In this document: positions 1-11,104 of the stretch, one piece after another
Layout of the letters: each line of letters starts with the position of its first letter
Numbering within the stretch: the first letter of the stretch is position 1
NCBI GenBank assembly: GCA_947311845.1
Contig: CAMZMU010000063.1
Coordinates: forward strand, 124,181,818 to 124,245,817
Direction of reading: 5' to 3'
Origin: Poa pratensis
Lineage: Eukaryota > Streptophyta > Magnoliopsida > Poales > Poaceae
DNA length: 64,000 bases
Position numbers and translations under genes: made by a program
The notes under the pieces: generated by a model
The model's input: the letters and a program-made list of their open reading frames with translations, nothing else
Told to the model about the DNA's origin: nothing
Databases searched by the model: none

Positions 1-697
1 AGTTTTGATTGCTAATCTAGCTTGATGATGTGCTCGGAAGATGTAGGTCGACGCACGCTGGTCTAAGCTTTCGAACGTACGTATGCGGAATTGCCGATTG
101 AGCCGGTGAGCATGCATGTGATGGTCCGTGCTGGCAACTTGGCCTGCCGGTTTCTGTTTGACGTTGTCATTTTTCAATGGCGAAGCAAACTTACCGGCGG
201 TGGTTTAGGAGTCATTTTCACGGAGCACCAACGAAGAAAACCGTGACTGGAATATTGGAATGATATTGTTCATTGATGCACGGCCGATCGCTCTCGGAGA
301 AGGGGAGAAAGCGGACGCGAACTGTCCGATGTAGCGAGTGGTGCACGGAGCAACCTGCAGACGCGCGGGAATTACTTGTCGGGTGACCGCGCTACCGTGT
401 CATGGGCGAGACTTTTATGGAATCCGTGTCATTGCAGCTGCCGGAGTAGAGCAGCATAGACTGCATATGTAGTGATTCGAAAAAAAAAGTAGAGCAGCAT
501 AGCTTGGCGGCCGTATGGCCTGTTCTGGTACAGCACCGTCACCCGCAGCCCAATCTCTACTTGTCTGCCTCGTCAGCTGGATGCTAGAGTGGATGAGATC
601 ATGAGAGTTGAGACTGAGAGCGGAAGAAATGAGTTAATTAAGCCGGAGCAAACTTTTCAAGAATCCAATTTGGACCATAGTTTCAAAATTCATCAAA
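1..697. other. Left flank, no gene recognised
   Basis: No open frame of note and no recognised transposon. This is the ancestral sequence to the left of the LINE insertion, so it was originally continuous with the sequence right of 43965. A short direct repeat with an A-run at 445-502 is listed separately. Confidence 0.5.
445..502 (+). repeat. 15-bp direct repeats flanking a 28-bp A-tailed insert
   Basis: The 15-mer agtagagcagcatag occurs at 445-459 and again at 488-502. The 28 bp between them end in a run of eight A. Direct repeats of this length bounding an A-tailed segment are the signature of target-primed reverse transcription, so this may be an extremely 5'-truncated retroposon. A simple local duplication is the alternative. 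Confidence 0.4.
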
Positions 698-712
698 GAG
701 AATATGCACCTA
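698..712 (+). repeat. LINE target-site duplication, left copy
   Basis: The 15-mer gagaatatgcaccta is repeated exactly at 43951-43965, directly after the LINE's A-tail. Up to three more A residues on the left side also match but cannot be told apart from the tail. The two copies are 43 kb apart because of later nested insertions. Confidence 0.85.
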
Positions 713-1272
713 TCAACGCAAATTAGCCCGCTATCAACGCAAGAGATTGAACTAAAAAATTAATCTAATGTCGAGATTGCGGGTCTACATCGTGAAGAAG
801 AGATTAAATGGTACCAACGATCAAAAGCCCAATTTATCTTGGAAGGAGATTCGAATACGACATACTTTCATAGTCTAGCTAATGGCAGATATAGAAAGAA
901 ACTAATTCATTCTCTTGTCCAAGAGGAAGGTACGATTGAAGGCCATGAGCAACTCAAATCTTACATCACGAAGTACTATAAAAATTTGTTTGGGGAGCCG
1001 GATGCAGATAATTTCTCGCTCGACGAATCCCGAACAAATGATATTCCGCAAGTTTCCGATCAGGAAAACACACATCTGACAGCTCCTTACTCTGAGGAGG
1101 AGGTGAAGAAGGCCGTATTCCAAATGGAACACAACAAAGCACCAGGTCCGGATGGTTTTCCTGCTGAGTTTTATCAAACTTTTTGGGACGTAATCCAATC
1201 GGACTTGATCGAGATGTTTCATGCTTTGCATGCTGGACAACTCGAACTATTTCGCCTAAACTTCGGTGAGAT
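713..1272 (+). pseudogene. LINE ORF2 fragment: start of reverse transcriptase
   Basis: An open frame from before 839 to 1272 carries plant L1 RT landmarks: FILEGDSNTTYFH, then NKAPGPDGFPAEFYQ, the conserved N-terminal RT block of plant LINEs. The endonuclease domain that normally precedes RT is absent, consistent with 5' truncation at 713. The frame runs directly into the Tat element at 1273 and resumes at 33410, where the reading continues into the LLPK block. The five bases GAGAT at 1268-1272 are the left TSD of the Tat insertion. Confidence 0.85.
1268..1272 (+). repeat. TSD of the Tat element (GAGAT), left
   Basis: GAGAT immediately precedes the 5' LTR and recurs at 33405-33409 immediately after the 3' LTR. 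Five bases is the normal TSD length for LTR retrotransposons. Confidence 0.9.
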
Positions 1273-2262
1273 TGTCGGCCCAGTGGAAACCAGGGTACCA
1301 CGGGCCGGCCTGCTCAGCCCTGCAGCATTTTATTGAAGATTTCACCAAGTGCGCTTGGTGCGCCTCGCGAGGAGATTTCCCTCGCGAGGGCCTTCTCCAC
1401 CGGAGGAATTTCTGCTAAGGACCAGACGGCGGCCTCGAGAGGGCCCCTACCCCTCGAGAGGCCTTTCCTACAACCCAAAATATTGCTAAGTCAAGGTGCC
1501 GAGGCGCACCCCTCGCGAGGTTCCTTCCAAAGGGAGCCAGCTCTGTCTCCCCGACCGAGCGCACATGGCCTCTGCGCCCGCCGCAGAGTGACGCGCACGT
1601 CTGCGCGTCGTGACGCCCGCGCCGCAGTTGCCTCTTTCGTGCTAAAGGTGGTCAACAAAGCAGCAACAAGCAAAGCGGACTACAGCGTGGGGCACGAGGC
1701 AGAGCTCTGCAGCGCAGGCTTATCGTTCTTGGACGGTGGCTTTGCAGCCACAAAGGACAAGCTCTCCTGCCATGGACCAAGCCCATGGACAGGCTCTCCG
1801 CCGTGCACTGTTCCCCTCCTCTGTCGCCATGTGGTTACCCTTCCCGCCAAAGGGCAATGAGGGAAGAGGTCCGGGGCTCAGATAAAAGGGGCAGTGTACG
1901 ATCGACCAAGGGGAGAGATCGACTCATTCTCACCCACAGCTCACTGGTTAGCAAGGAAGGAGAGCAAGACTTCTTCCACAGTAGTTCCACCATAGTTGTA
2001 GCTTGACCCTCGACAAGCACCATTGTACTGTAACCCTCCAAGCAATGCAATACAGACAGGCAGGACATAGGGCTCTTACACCTCACGGTGGGCCTGAACC
2101 AGGGTAAAAGCTTGTGTGTTATCTCTGTCGTGATGTCCCTCAGCGAGCTCGCCGAGCATCGTCGCCGATGCAGCTGAGGGTTGCTTGACTGCGTGTTCAG
2201 CCCTTACTCGTTTCCTGGCATCACCGAGACACACCCCTAGTTCCTGGGACTAGTCTCCGACA
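1273..2262 (+). repeat. 5' LTR of the Tat element
   Basis: 990 bp, TG...CA ends. It aligns by eye with 30764-31680 plus 33266-33404. Relative to the 3' copy it lacks about 60 bp after the word gcggactaca (near 1683) and a shorter stretch near 1508. A TATA-like motif, gataaaagg, lies near 1881; the 3' LTR has the better gatataagg. The palindrome CCTCGCGAGG occurs at 1363-1372 and 1380-1389. Confidence 0.9.
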
Positions 2263-2281
2263 TTTGGCGCGCCAGGTAGGG
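2263..2281 (+). other. Primer binding site, probably tRNA-Arg
   Basis: Directly after the LTR lies tt, then ggcgcgccaggtagggg. This is complementary to what I recall as the 3' end plus CCA of plant tRNA-Arg(CCU). The position is right for priming minus-strand DNA synthesis. The tRNA identity is from memory and should be checked. Confidence 0.6.
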
Positions 2282-2313
2282 GGCTGAGGCGCGTCTTCAA
2301 CCTCTCCTCCGCC

Positions 2314-3720
2314 ATGGCCGAGACTCGAGCTGAGCGCCTCGCGCGCCGGACTTCTGGCAGGGTCAACACCGAGCCTGTCGCGCACCGCCCGCGCGGCCGT
2401 CCGCGCACCAACACCGCTCCAGGGGCCTCCACCAACCCTGAGCCCCGCGTCGAGCACCCGGAGGACCAGGACAACGACGGTGAGGAGGAAGCCTCCTCCT
2501 TGCACCCGTCCAGGCAGCCAGGCTCCTCCTCGCAGAGCCGGGCTGCTCCAAACCCAAGCGCTGCCCTGCTCATGGCAGACGAGCTGCTGCACTACCGCCC
2601 AGCGCAGGCGGGCTACGACGACTGGATCAACCGCATCGCCGAGCTCGTCCACGCCTCTGTACCTGCTGCAACAGCAGCGCCCTCACGCTCGCTTGTCCAC
2701 CACTCTGGGCGCGCGGGGGGCATAGCGCACGGCGCTCCCCCTCCGTCACCTCCTCCAGGAGGACCACAAGCTGGAAACCACCGCGCTCCCTCGCACGCCT
2801 CCTCACCGCATGACTGCATGATCGTGCAGCGTGCACCAGAGGACGCGCGTGTCGAGATTGAGCGCCAGAAGGACCGCCACAACCGCGCCGTCCAGGAGAT
2901 CGGCGCCGCAGGGCGCCAGAACCGCAACGCGCTCGCCAACGGTGCCGTGGTGTACGCCACGGGGTGCTCCGCGTTCACTCGCGAGCTGCGCCGCGTCGTC
3001 TGGCCCGTCAAGTTCAAGCCGGACCTGCCTCCACGCTACGACGGCAGGACGAACCCTCTGGAGTTCCTGCAGCTCTACACTGTGTCCATCCAGGCCGCAG
3101 GCGGCGACGACAAGGTGATGGCCAACTGGCTGGTCATGGCCCTCAAGGATGCAGCACTCTCATGGCTGCTGAACCTCCCCGAGAACACCATCAACTCGTG
3201 GGAGGAGCTCTGGAAGTGCTTCGTGGCGAACTTCAAGGGCACGTACGAGCGCGCTCTCACCTACAACGACCTCTGCGCTGTGGGCCAAAAGCCTGGTGAG
3301 ACCCTCCGCAAGTTCATCCAGCGCTTCAGTCAAGTTCGCAACAAGATTCCGAACATCCCCGACACGCAGGTCATCTCTGCCTTCAGGGCAGGTGTCACAG
3401 ACACCAGGATGCTCGAGAAGCTGGGCATCCACGACAGCCTCACCTCTGTGGTGAAGCTCTTCGACTTGGCGGACAAGTGCGCCAAGGCTGAAGAGGTCGC
3501 CTCTTCGTCAAGAACGAGCCAAAGACTGAGGGGTCCAAGCCCAAGAAGAAGACCAGCGAGAAGCGCAAGACCACGGCTGTCCTTGCGGCAGAGCCGACGC
3601 CAAGCAGAAGCGCGTCGCCTCTCCAGCTGCTCCAGCTCCAGAGGCCGCCAAGAAGGACGAGCGCCCGTACTGCATCCTCCACAAGAAGCACAACCACGCA
3701 ACTGAAGACTGCTGGGAGCT
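2314..3720 (+). pseudogene. Gag of the Tat element
   Basis: The ATG at 2314 opens a 463-residue frame. A low-complexity, proline- and arginine-rich N-terminus is followed by a Retrotrans_gag domain (about residues 225-395; landmarks KFKPDLPPRYDG and FVANFKGTYERA). Reading shifts frame near 3500. In another frame a zinc knuckle of the C-x2-H-x4-H-x4-C type is readable at 3671-3712, where nucleocapsid would bind genomic RNA. Gag packages the element's RNA into cytoplasmic virus-like particles. The high GC of this coding part contrasts with the AT-rich nested elements. The frameshift means it is non-functional as read. Confidence 0.85.
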
Positions 3721-3749
3721 CAAGAAGCTCAGCGACAGCCGCGAGCAGC

Positions 3750-4541
3750 GTGAGCAGCGCCAAGGTCGCGATGGTCGCAATGGCCGCGGCGGCTGCGGGG
3801 GCAGACGCTACAACAACAACTACCAGCAGAACCCCCAACGAATGCGCCCAGCAAACCACCGCGCAAAACGACAATCTCCCTGACGAGAACCCTGGAGGCT
3901 ATCAGGCCCTCGCGGGGCTGCATGCATCCTCGGCGGGGCTCAAGTGCCCAAGTCCAACCGCCACTTCAAGCAACTCGCTCGTGAGGTCAATGCTGCACTC
4001 CCTGGGATCGAGGCGTCCAAGCCCCTCAAGTGGTCGCAGTTCCCCATCTCCTTTGACTCCAGCGACCACCCCAAGTCCACCAGGCTGTGGGCACCATCCC
4101 CTCGTGTGCACCCCCACCATCAACAACATTGCCGTCACCAAGACGCTCATTGATGGGGGTGCAGGCCTGAACGTCATCTCTGTCGAGACCTTCGAGAAGC
4201 TTCAAGTGCCCTACGAGAGGCTCATGCCCACCAGGCCCTTCTCGGGGGTGACAGAGGGCACTACTACCCCTCTGGGGCAAGTGAGGCTCCCAGTCACCTT
4301 TGGGACAGAGCAGAACTACCGCATAGAGCTCATCGACTTCGATGTGGCGCACATTGGCCTGCCCTACAACGACATCCTCGGCTACCCCGCCCTCGCGAAG
4401 TTCATGGCTGTCACTCACCATGCCTACAACATCGTCAAGCTTCCAGGCTGCAGCGGCACCATCACCATCCGTGGCCAGTCCAGGACGCCATGCGCTCGTG
4501 GAACACGCCTACAAGGACGCTGCATCAGCATTCCCAGCTGA
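3750..4541 (+). pseudogene. Aspartic protease region of the Tat polyprotein
   Basis: A 263-residue open frame contains the retropepsin-like active site as LIDGGAGLN, with the catalytic aspartate codon at 4152-4154, followed by the ILGYPAL block typical of plant Gypsy proteases. The protease would cut the Gag-Pol polyprotein during particle maturation. The N-terminal part of this frame is an out-of-register reading of the Gag tail; the true protease portion is about 4090-4480. Frameshifts separate it from the Gag and RT frames. Confidence 0.8.
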
Positions 4542-4719
4542 CGAGGACGCAGAGGAACCCCTCGCGAGGCCTGCAAAGAAGAAGCAGCTGTTCTCTCAGG
4601 AGAGGGCAGCTACGAAGAAGGTGCCACTGGACGCCAGGCTCGGGGGCTAGCGTCACCATAGGCGCTGGCTTGCCTATCAAATAGGAAAGCGCGCTCGTCG
4701 CCTTCCTCAGGGCAAACTC

Positions 4720-5690
4720 TGACATGTTCGCCTGGACACCGTCAGATATGTCCGGAGTACCGAGGGAGGTGATCGAGCACCACTTAGTCGTGTGTCCAAA
4801 CGCACGCCCCGTGAAGCAGAAGGCACGGCGCCAAGCGCCAGAAAAGCAAGAATTCATCATCAAAGAAGTAGAGAAGCTGAAGAAGCACATGTCATTAGGG
4901 AAGTTGTACATCCCACTTGGCTCTCCAACACGGTGGTCGTCCCCAAGCACACCGGTGGAGGCCGGCTCTGCATTGACTTCACAGACCTCAATAAGGCCTG
5001 CCCCAAGGACCCATACCCCATGCCAAGGATAGACCAGATCGTGGACTCAACCGCTGGCTGCGACCTCCTCTGTTTTCTGGATGCCTTCTCAGGCTATCAC
5101 CAGATCAAGATGGCGCAGGAGGACGAGGAGAAGACAGCATTTCTCACCCCTTGCGGTGTGTTTGCTACGTCTGCATGCCTTTTGGCCTGAAGAATGCCGG
5201 CTCCACGTTCCAAAGGCTCATGAGGAAGGCCTTGGGGGCTCAGATGGGAAGAAATGCAGAGGCCTACGTTGATGACATCGTGGTCAAGTCTCGCCAAGAG
5301 CACACACTCCTGAAGGACCTCGAGGAGACATTTGCCAGCCTGCGCAAGGTGGGCATCAAGCTAAACCCCGCCAAGTGCGTCTTCGGGGTACCATCAGGCA
5401 AACTCCTTGGGTTCCTAGTGTCTCACCGAGCATTGAGGCAAATCCTGACAAGATCAAGGCCATAGAAGAAATGCAGCCACCCCGTCGCCTCAAGGACATG
5501 CAACGCCTCGCGGGATGCATGGCCAGCCTTGGCCGTTTCATCTCCAAGTTCGGCGAGAGGGCGCTGCCGTTTTTCAAGATCATGAAGAGGTCTGGCACGT
5601 TCAAGTGGACGCCTGAAGCTGATAAGGCATTTGAAGACCTGAAGAAGTACCTGGCCAGCCCACCAATCATGGTTGCCCCGCGACCTCGCG
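4720..5690 (+). pseudogene. Reverse transcriptase of the Tat polyprotein
   Basis: Readable in three frames because of shifts. 4792-5150 carries RLCIDFTDLNKACPKDPYP and FLDAFSGYHQIKM. 5151-5440 carries MPFGLKNAGSTFQRLM and the catalytic YVDD (5265-5276). 5440-5690 carries the connection region with RLAGCMASLGRFISKF. These are the canonical Ty3/Gypsy RT blocks in order. The enzyme copies the element's RNA into DNA inside the particle. At least two frameshifts (near 5155 and 5430) disable the copy. Confidence 0.85.
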
Positions 5691-6740
5691 AGCCTTTGAA
5701 GCTGTACTTAGCAGCCACTCCTCAAACGGCAAGCGCGGTCCTGGTGGCAGAAAGGGAAGAGCCAGTCCTCGCCAAGAAAGATGCTGCCTCACCAAGCCCA
5801 GAGCCCCCAGACAAGGAAGTAGCCTCTCCAGGCCTGAGCCTCAGTCGAGCCTGCACAGCCAGCAGGTATCCTCGCCAAGGACCTGCCGCAAGAAAACCTC
5901 GACAAGGCCCCTGAAGAGCCTCGCGAGGAGCCCAGCGCTGAAGCTCCAGCGACCACGCTCGTCGAGCACCCGTCTACTTTGTCAGCACAGTGCTGCGGGA
6001 CGCTCGCGAGCGGTACACCATGCAGCAAAAGCTCCTCTTCGCGCTCCTCATCGCCTCCAGGAAATTGTGCCACTACTTCCAGGGGCACCCCATTAAGGTG
6101 GTCACCTCATACCCCCTGGAGCAGGTCCTGCGCAACCCAAATGCGACAGTCGAGTTGCAGGCTGGGGCATCGAGCTGCAACCCTTCGAGCTGAAATTTGA
6201 CACCACAAGGGTCATCAAGGGCAGGGCGCTGGCAGACTTTACGGTGGAGTGGACGGACCCTCGTCAGGAGGAGCCTCAAGAGGAACAAGCTACATCCTCA
6301 GGAGGAATAGCGCCTAACTACTGGACCATGCACTTCGATGGAGCGTTCGCGCGCCAGCAAGCAGGGGCTGCTGCCGTCCTGACTTCACCAACAGGCGACA
6401 AGCTCTTCTACGCCGTCCAGCTGTGCTTCGCGCACAGCGATAAGGTCTCCAATAACATGCCGAATACGAAGGACTCCTTGCCGGGCTCAGAGCTGCGATC
6501 GCCCTCGGCGTCAAGCGCATACTCATCAAGGGCGACTCCCAGCTCCTCGTCAACTTCTCCAACAAGAGCTATAAGCCCAAGGTCCGCAGGCTCGAGAAGC
6601 ACTTCAGGGGAATGGAGCTCATGCACATCCCACGCGGAGAGAATGAGGAGGCAGACGACATCGCCAAGCGAGCATCAAGAAGGGAGGCACAGCAGGTTGG
6701 CGTGTTTGAAGAAAGACTTCTCAAGGCATCAGTAAAACAG
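5690..6740 (+). pseudogene. Two RNase H regions of the Tat polyprotein
   Basis: The first region (about 5690-6175) begins with KLYLAATPQTASAVLV and ends with [16 protein letters not shown] and PLEQVLRNP, which is the ordinary Gypsy RNase H placement. A second region (about 6310-6700) begins with MHFDGAF, an RNase H-like catalytic start. It continues in other frames with a KGDSQLLVNF-like block and the ending HIPRGENEEAD. A duplicated RNase H between RT and integrase is characteristic of the Tat lineage. The intervening segment is low-complexity and frameshifted. Confidence 0.7.
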
Positions 6741-6849
6741 CCAACAGAAGCAGTTGACATGGACATTGACGAGGAACCTCCCCAAGCGCCAGCAGCTGAG
6801 CACCAGACTGCGGCCCATCCTCAGGGGCGCGCCTGCTGCTGACTCTAGT

Positions 6850-8160
6850 ACGCCAAATGGTGGACTGGATCGTCGAGCTCAAAGAGTACTTGCAAGATGG
6901 AATCCTTCCTGAAGAAGATGAGAAGCAGAGAGAATTGCTCGCCAGGCCAAGTCATACTGCCTCCATGAGGGAGACCTATACCGCAAACGCCCCAACGGGA
7001 TCGCATTGCGCTGCGTCCCCTCTGAAGAAGGCCGCCAGCTGATCAGGGACATACACAGCGGAGAATGTGGCCACCACTCATGTGCGCGCACCCTCGCGGG
7101 AAAAGTCTTCAGGAGTGGCTTCTACTGGCCCACAGTGCTTCAAGACGCCACTGGAATTGTCCAGTCTTGCGAGGCATGTCAGTTCCAGGCGAAGCAAATT
7201 CACCAGCCCGCGCAAGGACTTCAAACTATCCCGCTCTCCTGGCCGTTCGCGGTCTGGGGGCTGGATATCTGGGACCTTGCCATGAGCGCAAGGGGGCTAC
7301 CGCTACCTCTACGTCGCCATCGACAAGTTCACCAAGTGGGCAGAGGTGAACCAGTGTGCACTGTCCCAGCAAGGTCAGCGGTGAAGTTCATCAGGAGCCT
7401 GGTGTGCCGTTTCGGCGGGCCCAACCGCATCATCACCGACAACGGCACACAGTTCACCAATGGCGCCTTCAAGTCTTACTGCGGCAGCCTCGGCACCCAG
7501 ATATGCTATGCCTCAGTGGCTCACCCACGAAGCAATGGGCAAGCTCAGCGAGCAAATGCTGAAGTGCTCAAAGGCCTCAAGACCAGGAGCTTCAACCACC
7601 TCAAGGCCCACGGCAAGAACTGGATTGAGGAGCTCCCGTCTGTGCTCTGGTCCATCCGCACAACTGCTACAAAGCCTACTGGCGAGACGCCGTTCTCCCT
7701 CGTCTACGGAGCTGAAGCAGTCCTCCCCAACGAGCTCACGCATGGGTCCCCGCGAGTCCTTGCCTTCAACGAAGCAAATCAAGAGGAACTCCGCAACAAC
7801 GACCTGCTGCTGCTTGAGGGAACTCGCTGCCGCGCTACCCTCAGGGCAGCAAGGTACCAGCAAGATCTCCGCCGCTACCACAGCCGCCACATACGGCCAC
7901 GCACTCTCGAGACAGGCGACCTTGTCCTCAGGAGGATCCTCTCCAGGGAAGGCCTCCACAAGCTTCGCCTATGTGGGAAGGGCCCTTCAAGGTCACGCAC
8001 ATCTCCAGGCCTGGCGCGGTGCGGCTCGAGACAGAAGACGGCATCCCCGTCAAGAACCCGTGGAACATTCAGCATCTACGCAAGTTCTACCCGTGATCAA
8101 GTCACGTCAGGCATTTTTTGTCTTAAGAGGGAGGCGTACGCCATCATATCCCGAGCTTGA
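6850..8160 (+). pseudogene. Integrase of the Tat polyprotein
   Basis: The main open frame is 7006-8160. An HHCC zinc-binding region is visible (IHSGECGHH, then CEACQ). The catalytic core follows, with the first acidic residue in WGLDIWD, the second in IITDNGTQF (codon 7438-7440) and the glutamate in QRANAEVLKGL. A conserved stretch, WIEELPSVLWSIRTT, comes next. Integrase inserts the cDNA into the host chromosome. The core is unusually well preserved compared with RT, but a frame change around 7290-7350 alters the sequence between the first two catalytic residues. No chromodomain is seen, as expected for Tat. Confidence 0.85.
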
Positions 8161-9141
8161 CAAAGCCTTTCCCTCCACGAGGGCTACATCATCTGAGCTC
8201 TCTACAATGCGTCGCCTGGGGCCGCGAGATGCCTCAGCCACTCCGTGTGGAACCCCATGCCAGACATGGCGGAAAAACTATCCCATGCTCAGACATGGCG
8301 AACTCTATTTTGGCCACGCCAAATGTAATGAACTAATTCATCTCAGCATGAACCTGTGCGCCTTCGCGCGCTGTTATGTAATATTGCTGTGGTAAGCAGC
8401 TATTTTTCTGCACTCATTCACGCTCATACCTACCCCCATGCGTATCTCGCGAGCGGGAGCTGAGCACGGTGCCTGTGCCTCGGGAGCATCCCAGCATAGC
8501 ATCGCAAAACCCAACGGATCCGAGCTCTGAACCCATGGGCCTGCTCCCATGCGCGTCACCTCACCAAGGACCTTGGTGCTTACTCTCCTCGTGAGACACA
8601 CATAGGGAAACTTATGAGCGTATGTGAGTTACACAACCATACATTGCTTGTGGGTATGCCTATTGCTCTTACGCAGGGAACCAGAGCCCGGAGATCAGCC
8701 TCAGGCCTCGAGAGCAAAAAGCCTCGCCAGGGAGCAAGATGCCCTCCACAGGCTGTCGCCTCGCGAAGCTAAGTCTAAAACTTGTTAAAATTCCCTCGCT
8801 GGTTTTTCGCCTCTCGAGTCTCTTTTCTCTCTTACGCCCCATGGGCCGCTTGCACGCCTAAAGGGGGGCTCCCGAGCATCGCGCCTCGAGAGCCCTTACC
8901 TCTCCAAGCCTCACGCACCCCCGGCCTTGTTGAGCCCTGACTCTAACATACCGACGCGGCGGTGCCATTGCGCTAAGAGAAGGGTCCTAACGACGTAGAG
9001 CACAAAGGACATGGAAAAGAGATAAAAGCCTCACGAGAGGCGCATAATTGCACATGACATGTTTAATTAAGATATTTACAAACACAAAAGACAAAAGCCT
9101 AAGGATAAATTGCGCCAGGCACATCTCGCCGCAGGAGCTGT
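8161..9141. other. Spacer between integrase and the antisense gene tail
   Basis: About 1 kb without a convincing frame. It is internal, non-coding sequence of the Tat element lying between two convergent reading directions. It holds several partial copies of the CTCGCGAG-type word. No transcription terminator can be identified with confidence. Confidence 0.5.
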
Positions 9142-9230
9142 TCAAGCAGAAGGAGCATCGCCGTTGCCCTCCTCGACATCCTCGTCGCCTTCCTCCTCAG
9201 CGTCCACCTCGTCCTCGTCTTCCTGGGTCT
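9142..9230 (-). pseudogene. C-terminal end of the Tat antisense gene, cut off by the array
   Basis: Read on the minus strand from 9230, the frame gives a very acidic tail (QEDEDEVDAEEEGDED...) and a stop at 9142. At the other side of the tandem array (26949 upward) the same gene ends in RFRRVET. With one copy of the duplicated GGTCT removed, the frame runs straight across the gap. This short piece is therefore the end of the antisense gene, separated from its body by 17.7 kb of inserted DNA. Confidence 0.75.
9226..9230 (+). repeat. TSD of the tandem array (GGTCT), left
   Basis: GGTCT at 9226-9230 matches 26949-26953 exactly. The two copies flank the whole LTR-internal-LTR-internal-LTR block, so the array derives from one insertion event. 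Confidence 0.9.
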
Positions 9231-10624
9231 TGATGACCCACAAGTATAGGGGATCGCAACAGTCTTCGAGGGAAGTAAAACCCAATTTATTGATTCGACA
9301 CAAGGGGAGCCAAAGAATACTTGAGAGCCTTAACAGCGGAGTTGTCAATTCAGCTGCACCTGTGAATAGTCTTGCTCGACACAGATTATCAGTAGCAACA
9401 GTTTTATAGCAGTAGTAGCGGTGAAATAATAGCAGCAGTAAATAAGACAGCAGTAGTGATTGCAGTAAACAGTAGGATTAAAACACTGTAGGCATAGGGA
9501 TGGATGAACGGGCGCTGCATGGATAAGATAGCTCATATAATAATCAAGACATAGGCATTGCAGATAATAATGATAAAGCATCCAAGTACTAAGTAAACAT
9601 AGGCATGTGTTCCGTATATAGTCGTACGTGCTCGCAATGAGAAACTTGTACAACATCTTCTGTCCTACCAGCCGGTGGCAGCCGGGCCTCAAGGGAATCT
9701 ACTGGTAATTAAGGTACTCCTTTTAATAAAGTACCGGAGCAAAGCATTAACACGCCGTGAACACATGTGATCCTCACATCGCAGCCATTCCCCTCGGCTG
9801 TCCCAATTATTGTCACTTTGGGACCGCGGGTTCCGGACAACAATATGTGTATACAACTTGCAGGTATGATCAATAAACAGTGCATATCATTATGAAACAA
9901 TAACATGTTCAGATCTGAAATCATGGCACTCGGGCCCTAGTGACAAGCATTAAGCTCAACAAGTTGCAACAACATCAATAAGTACTAACAACGGATACTG
10001 GGCACCATGCCCTAATGATCTTATAGCTTATTACATGAACAATCTCATCCAATCCCTACCATCCCCCTCAGCCTACAGCAGGGAATTACTCACACATGGA
10101 TGGGGGAAACATGGATGGTCGATGGAGAAGCGTCGGTGATGATGATGGCGATGATCTCCTCCAATTCCCCGTCCCGGCGGAGTGCCAGAACGGAGTTTCT
10201 GGTCCCCGAAATAGGTTTCGCGATGGTGGCGGCGTACGGTGATGTTTCTGGATGAAGTGGACGACCCCCTCGCGTTTTAGGTCAGAGAGGGTTAAGTAGT
10301 CGAAAGGGGACTCGGGGAGGTGCCCGAGTCGCCCTCCTCATGGCTGGCGCGGTGGGCCCCTTGGCCGCGCCACCATGTGGTTTGGGCCACTCGTGGCCCA
10401 TCTCCGCCTCCCCTTCTGGCTCCGTGAGTCTTCTGGTAAAATAGGAGGTTTGCGATCTTTTCTGGTGTTTTTCCCGAAAGTTGACTTTCTGCACAAAAAC
10501 AAGACACCAGGGCAATTCTGCTGAAAACAGCGTTAGTCCGCATTAGTTGTATTCAAAACACACAAGTTAGAGGTAAAACAATAGCAAAAGTGTTCGGGAA
10601 AGTAGATACGTTTTGGACGTATCA
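9231..10624 (-). repeat. Array LTR 1 (distal 3' LTR)
   Basis: 1394 bp, TG...CA ends. On the minus strand this is the downstream-most LTR of the array. It begins (minus strand) with TGATACGTCC followed by a near-palindromic ACGTATC. It differs from LTR 2 and LTR 3 mainly by one-base indels in C or G runs near 10300-10370. Confidence 0.9.
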
Positions 10625-10642
10625 ACTCCCCCCAAGCTTAGC
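10625..10642 (-). other. Polypurine tract of array unit 1
   Basis: On the minus strand, the purine-rich aagcttggggggagt abuts the LTR start. This is the expected primer site for plus-strand DNA synthesis. The same sequence abuts LTR 2 at 18789-18806. A second copy of the aagcttgggggg word lies inside the unit near 12682. Confidence 0.75.
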
Positions 10643-11104
10643 TTATTGCTTGTCCTCAAGCAATTCAGTTAACAACTGAGTGCGATAAAAGACTTTCACG
10701 AACACATTTGCTTCATATGATGCATATATTCTCACTATATGAACAAATGCTTAGGCAATTCAAGATGAGGCAAATGCAAATAATGTCACTCAATAGGCAT
10801 GTAAACTATGAAAAGATACCAACATACTAATAGCGACAAACATGAAACATATTAATTCACAAGATTGTAATGCTCATAATAGGATATGATAAGATGGTAT
10901 CTCGCTTGCCCGTTTTTGTACAGCAAAACATAAATGCCCAGGCACCTCTGAAGTTCATGGGAAGACTAGAATCAAAGATATCAAAGATAAAAGCATCAAA
11001 GTTATATCACAGTTAACCACATTCTGGGACAAGCACATTACACTAAGAATGACAACTATGCTCTCGAGAAAGTGCTCAAAGAAAGGATGGTGACTCAACA
11101 TGAA

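Noticed and set aside
9345..9924. Small minus-strand open frames repeated in all three array LTRs
   Set aside because: They lie wholly within LTRs, are hydrophobic readings of AT-rich sequence, and are broken in one LTR by a small indel.
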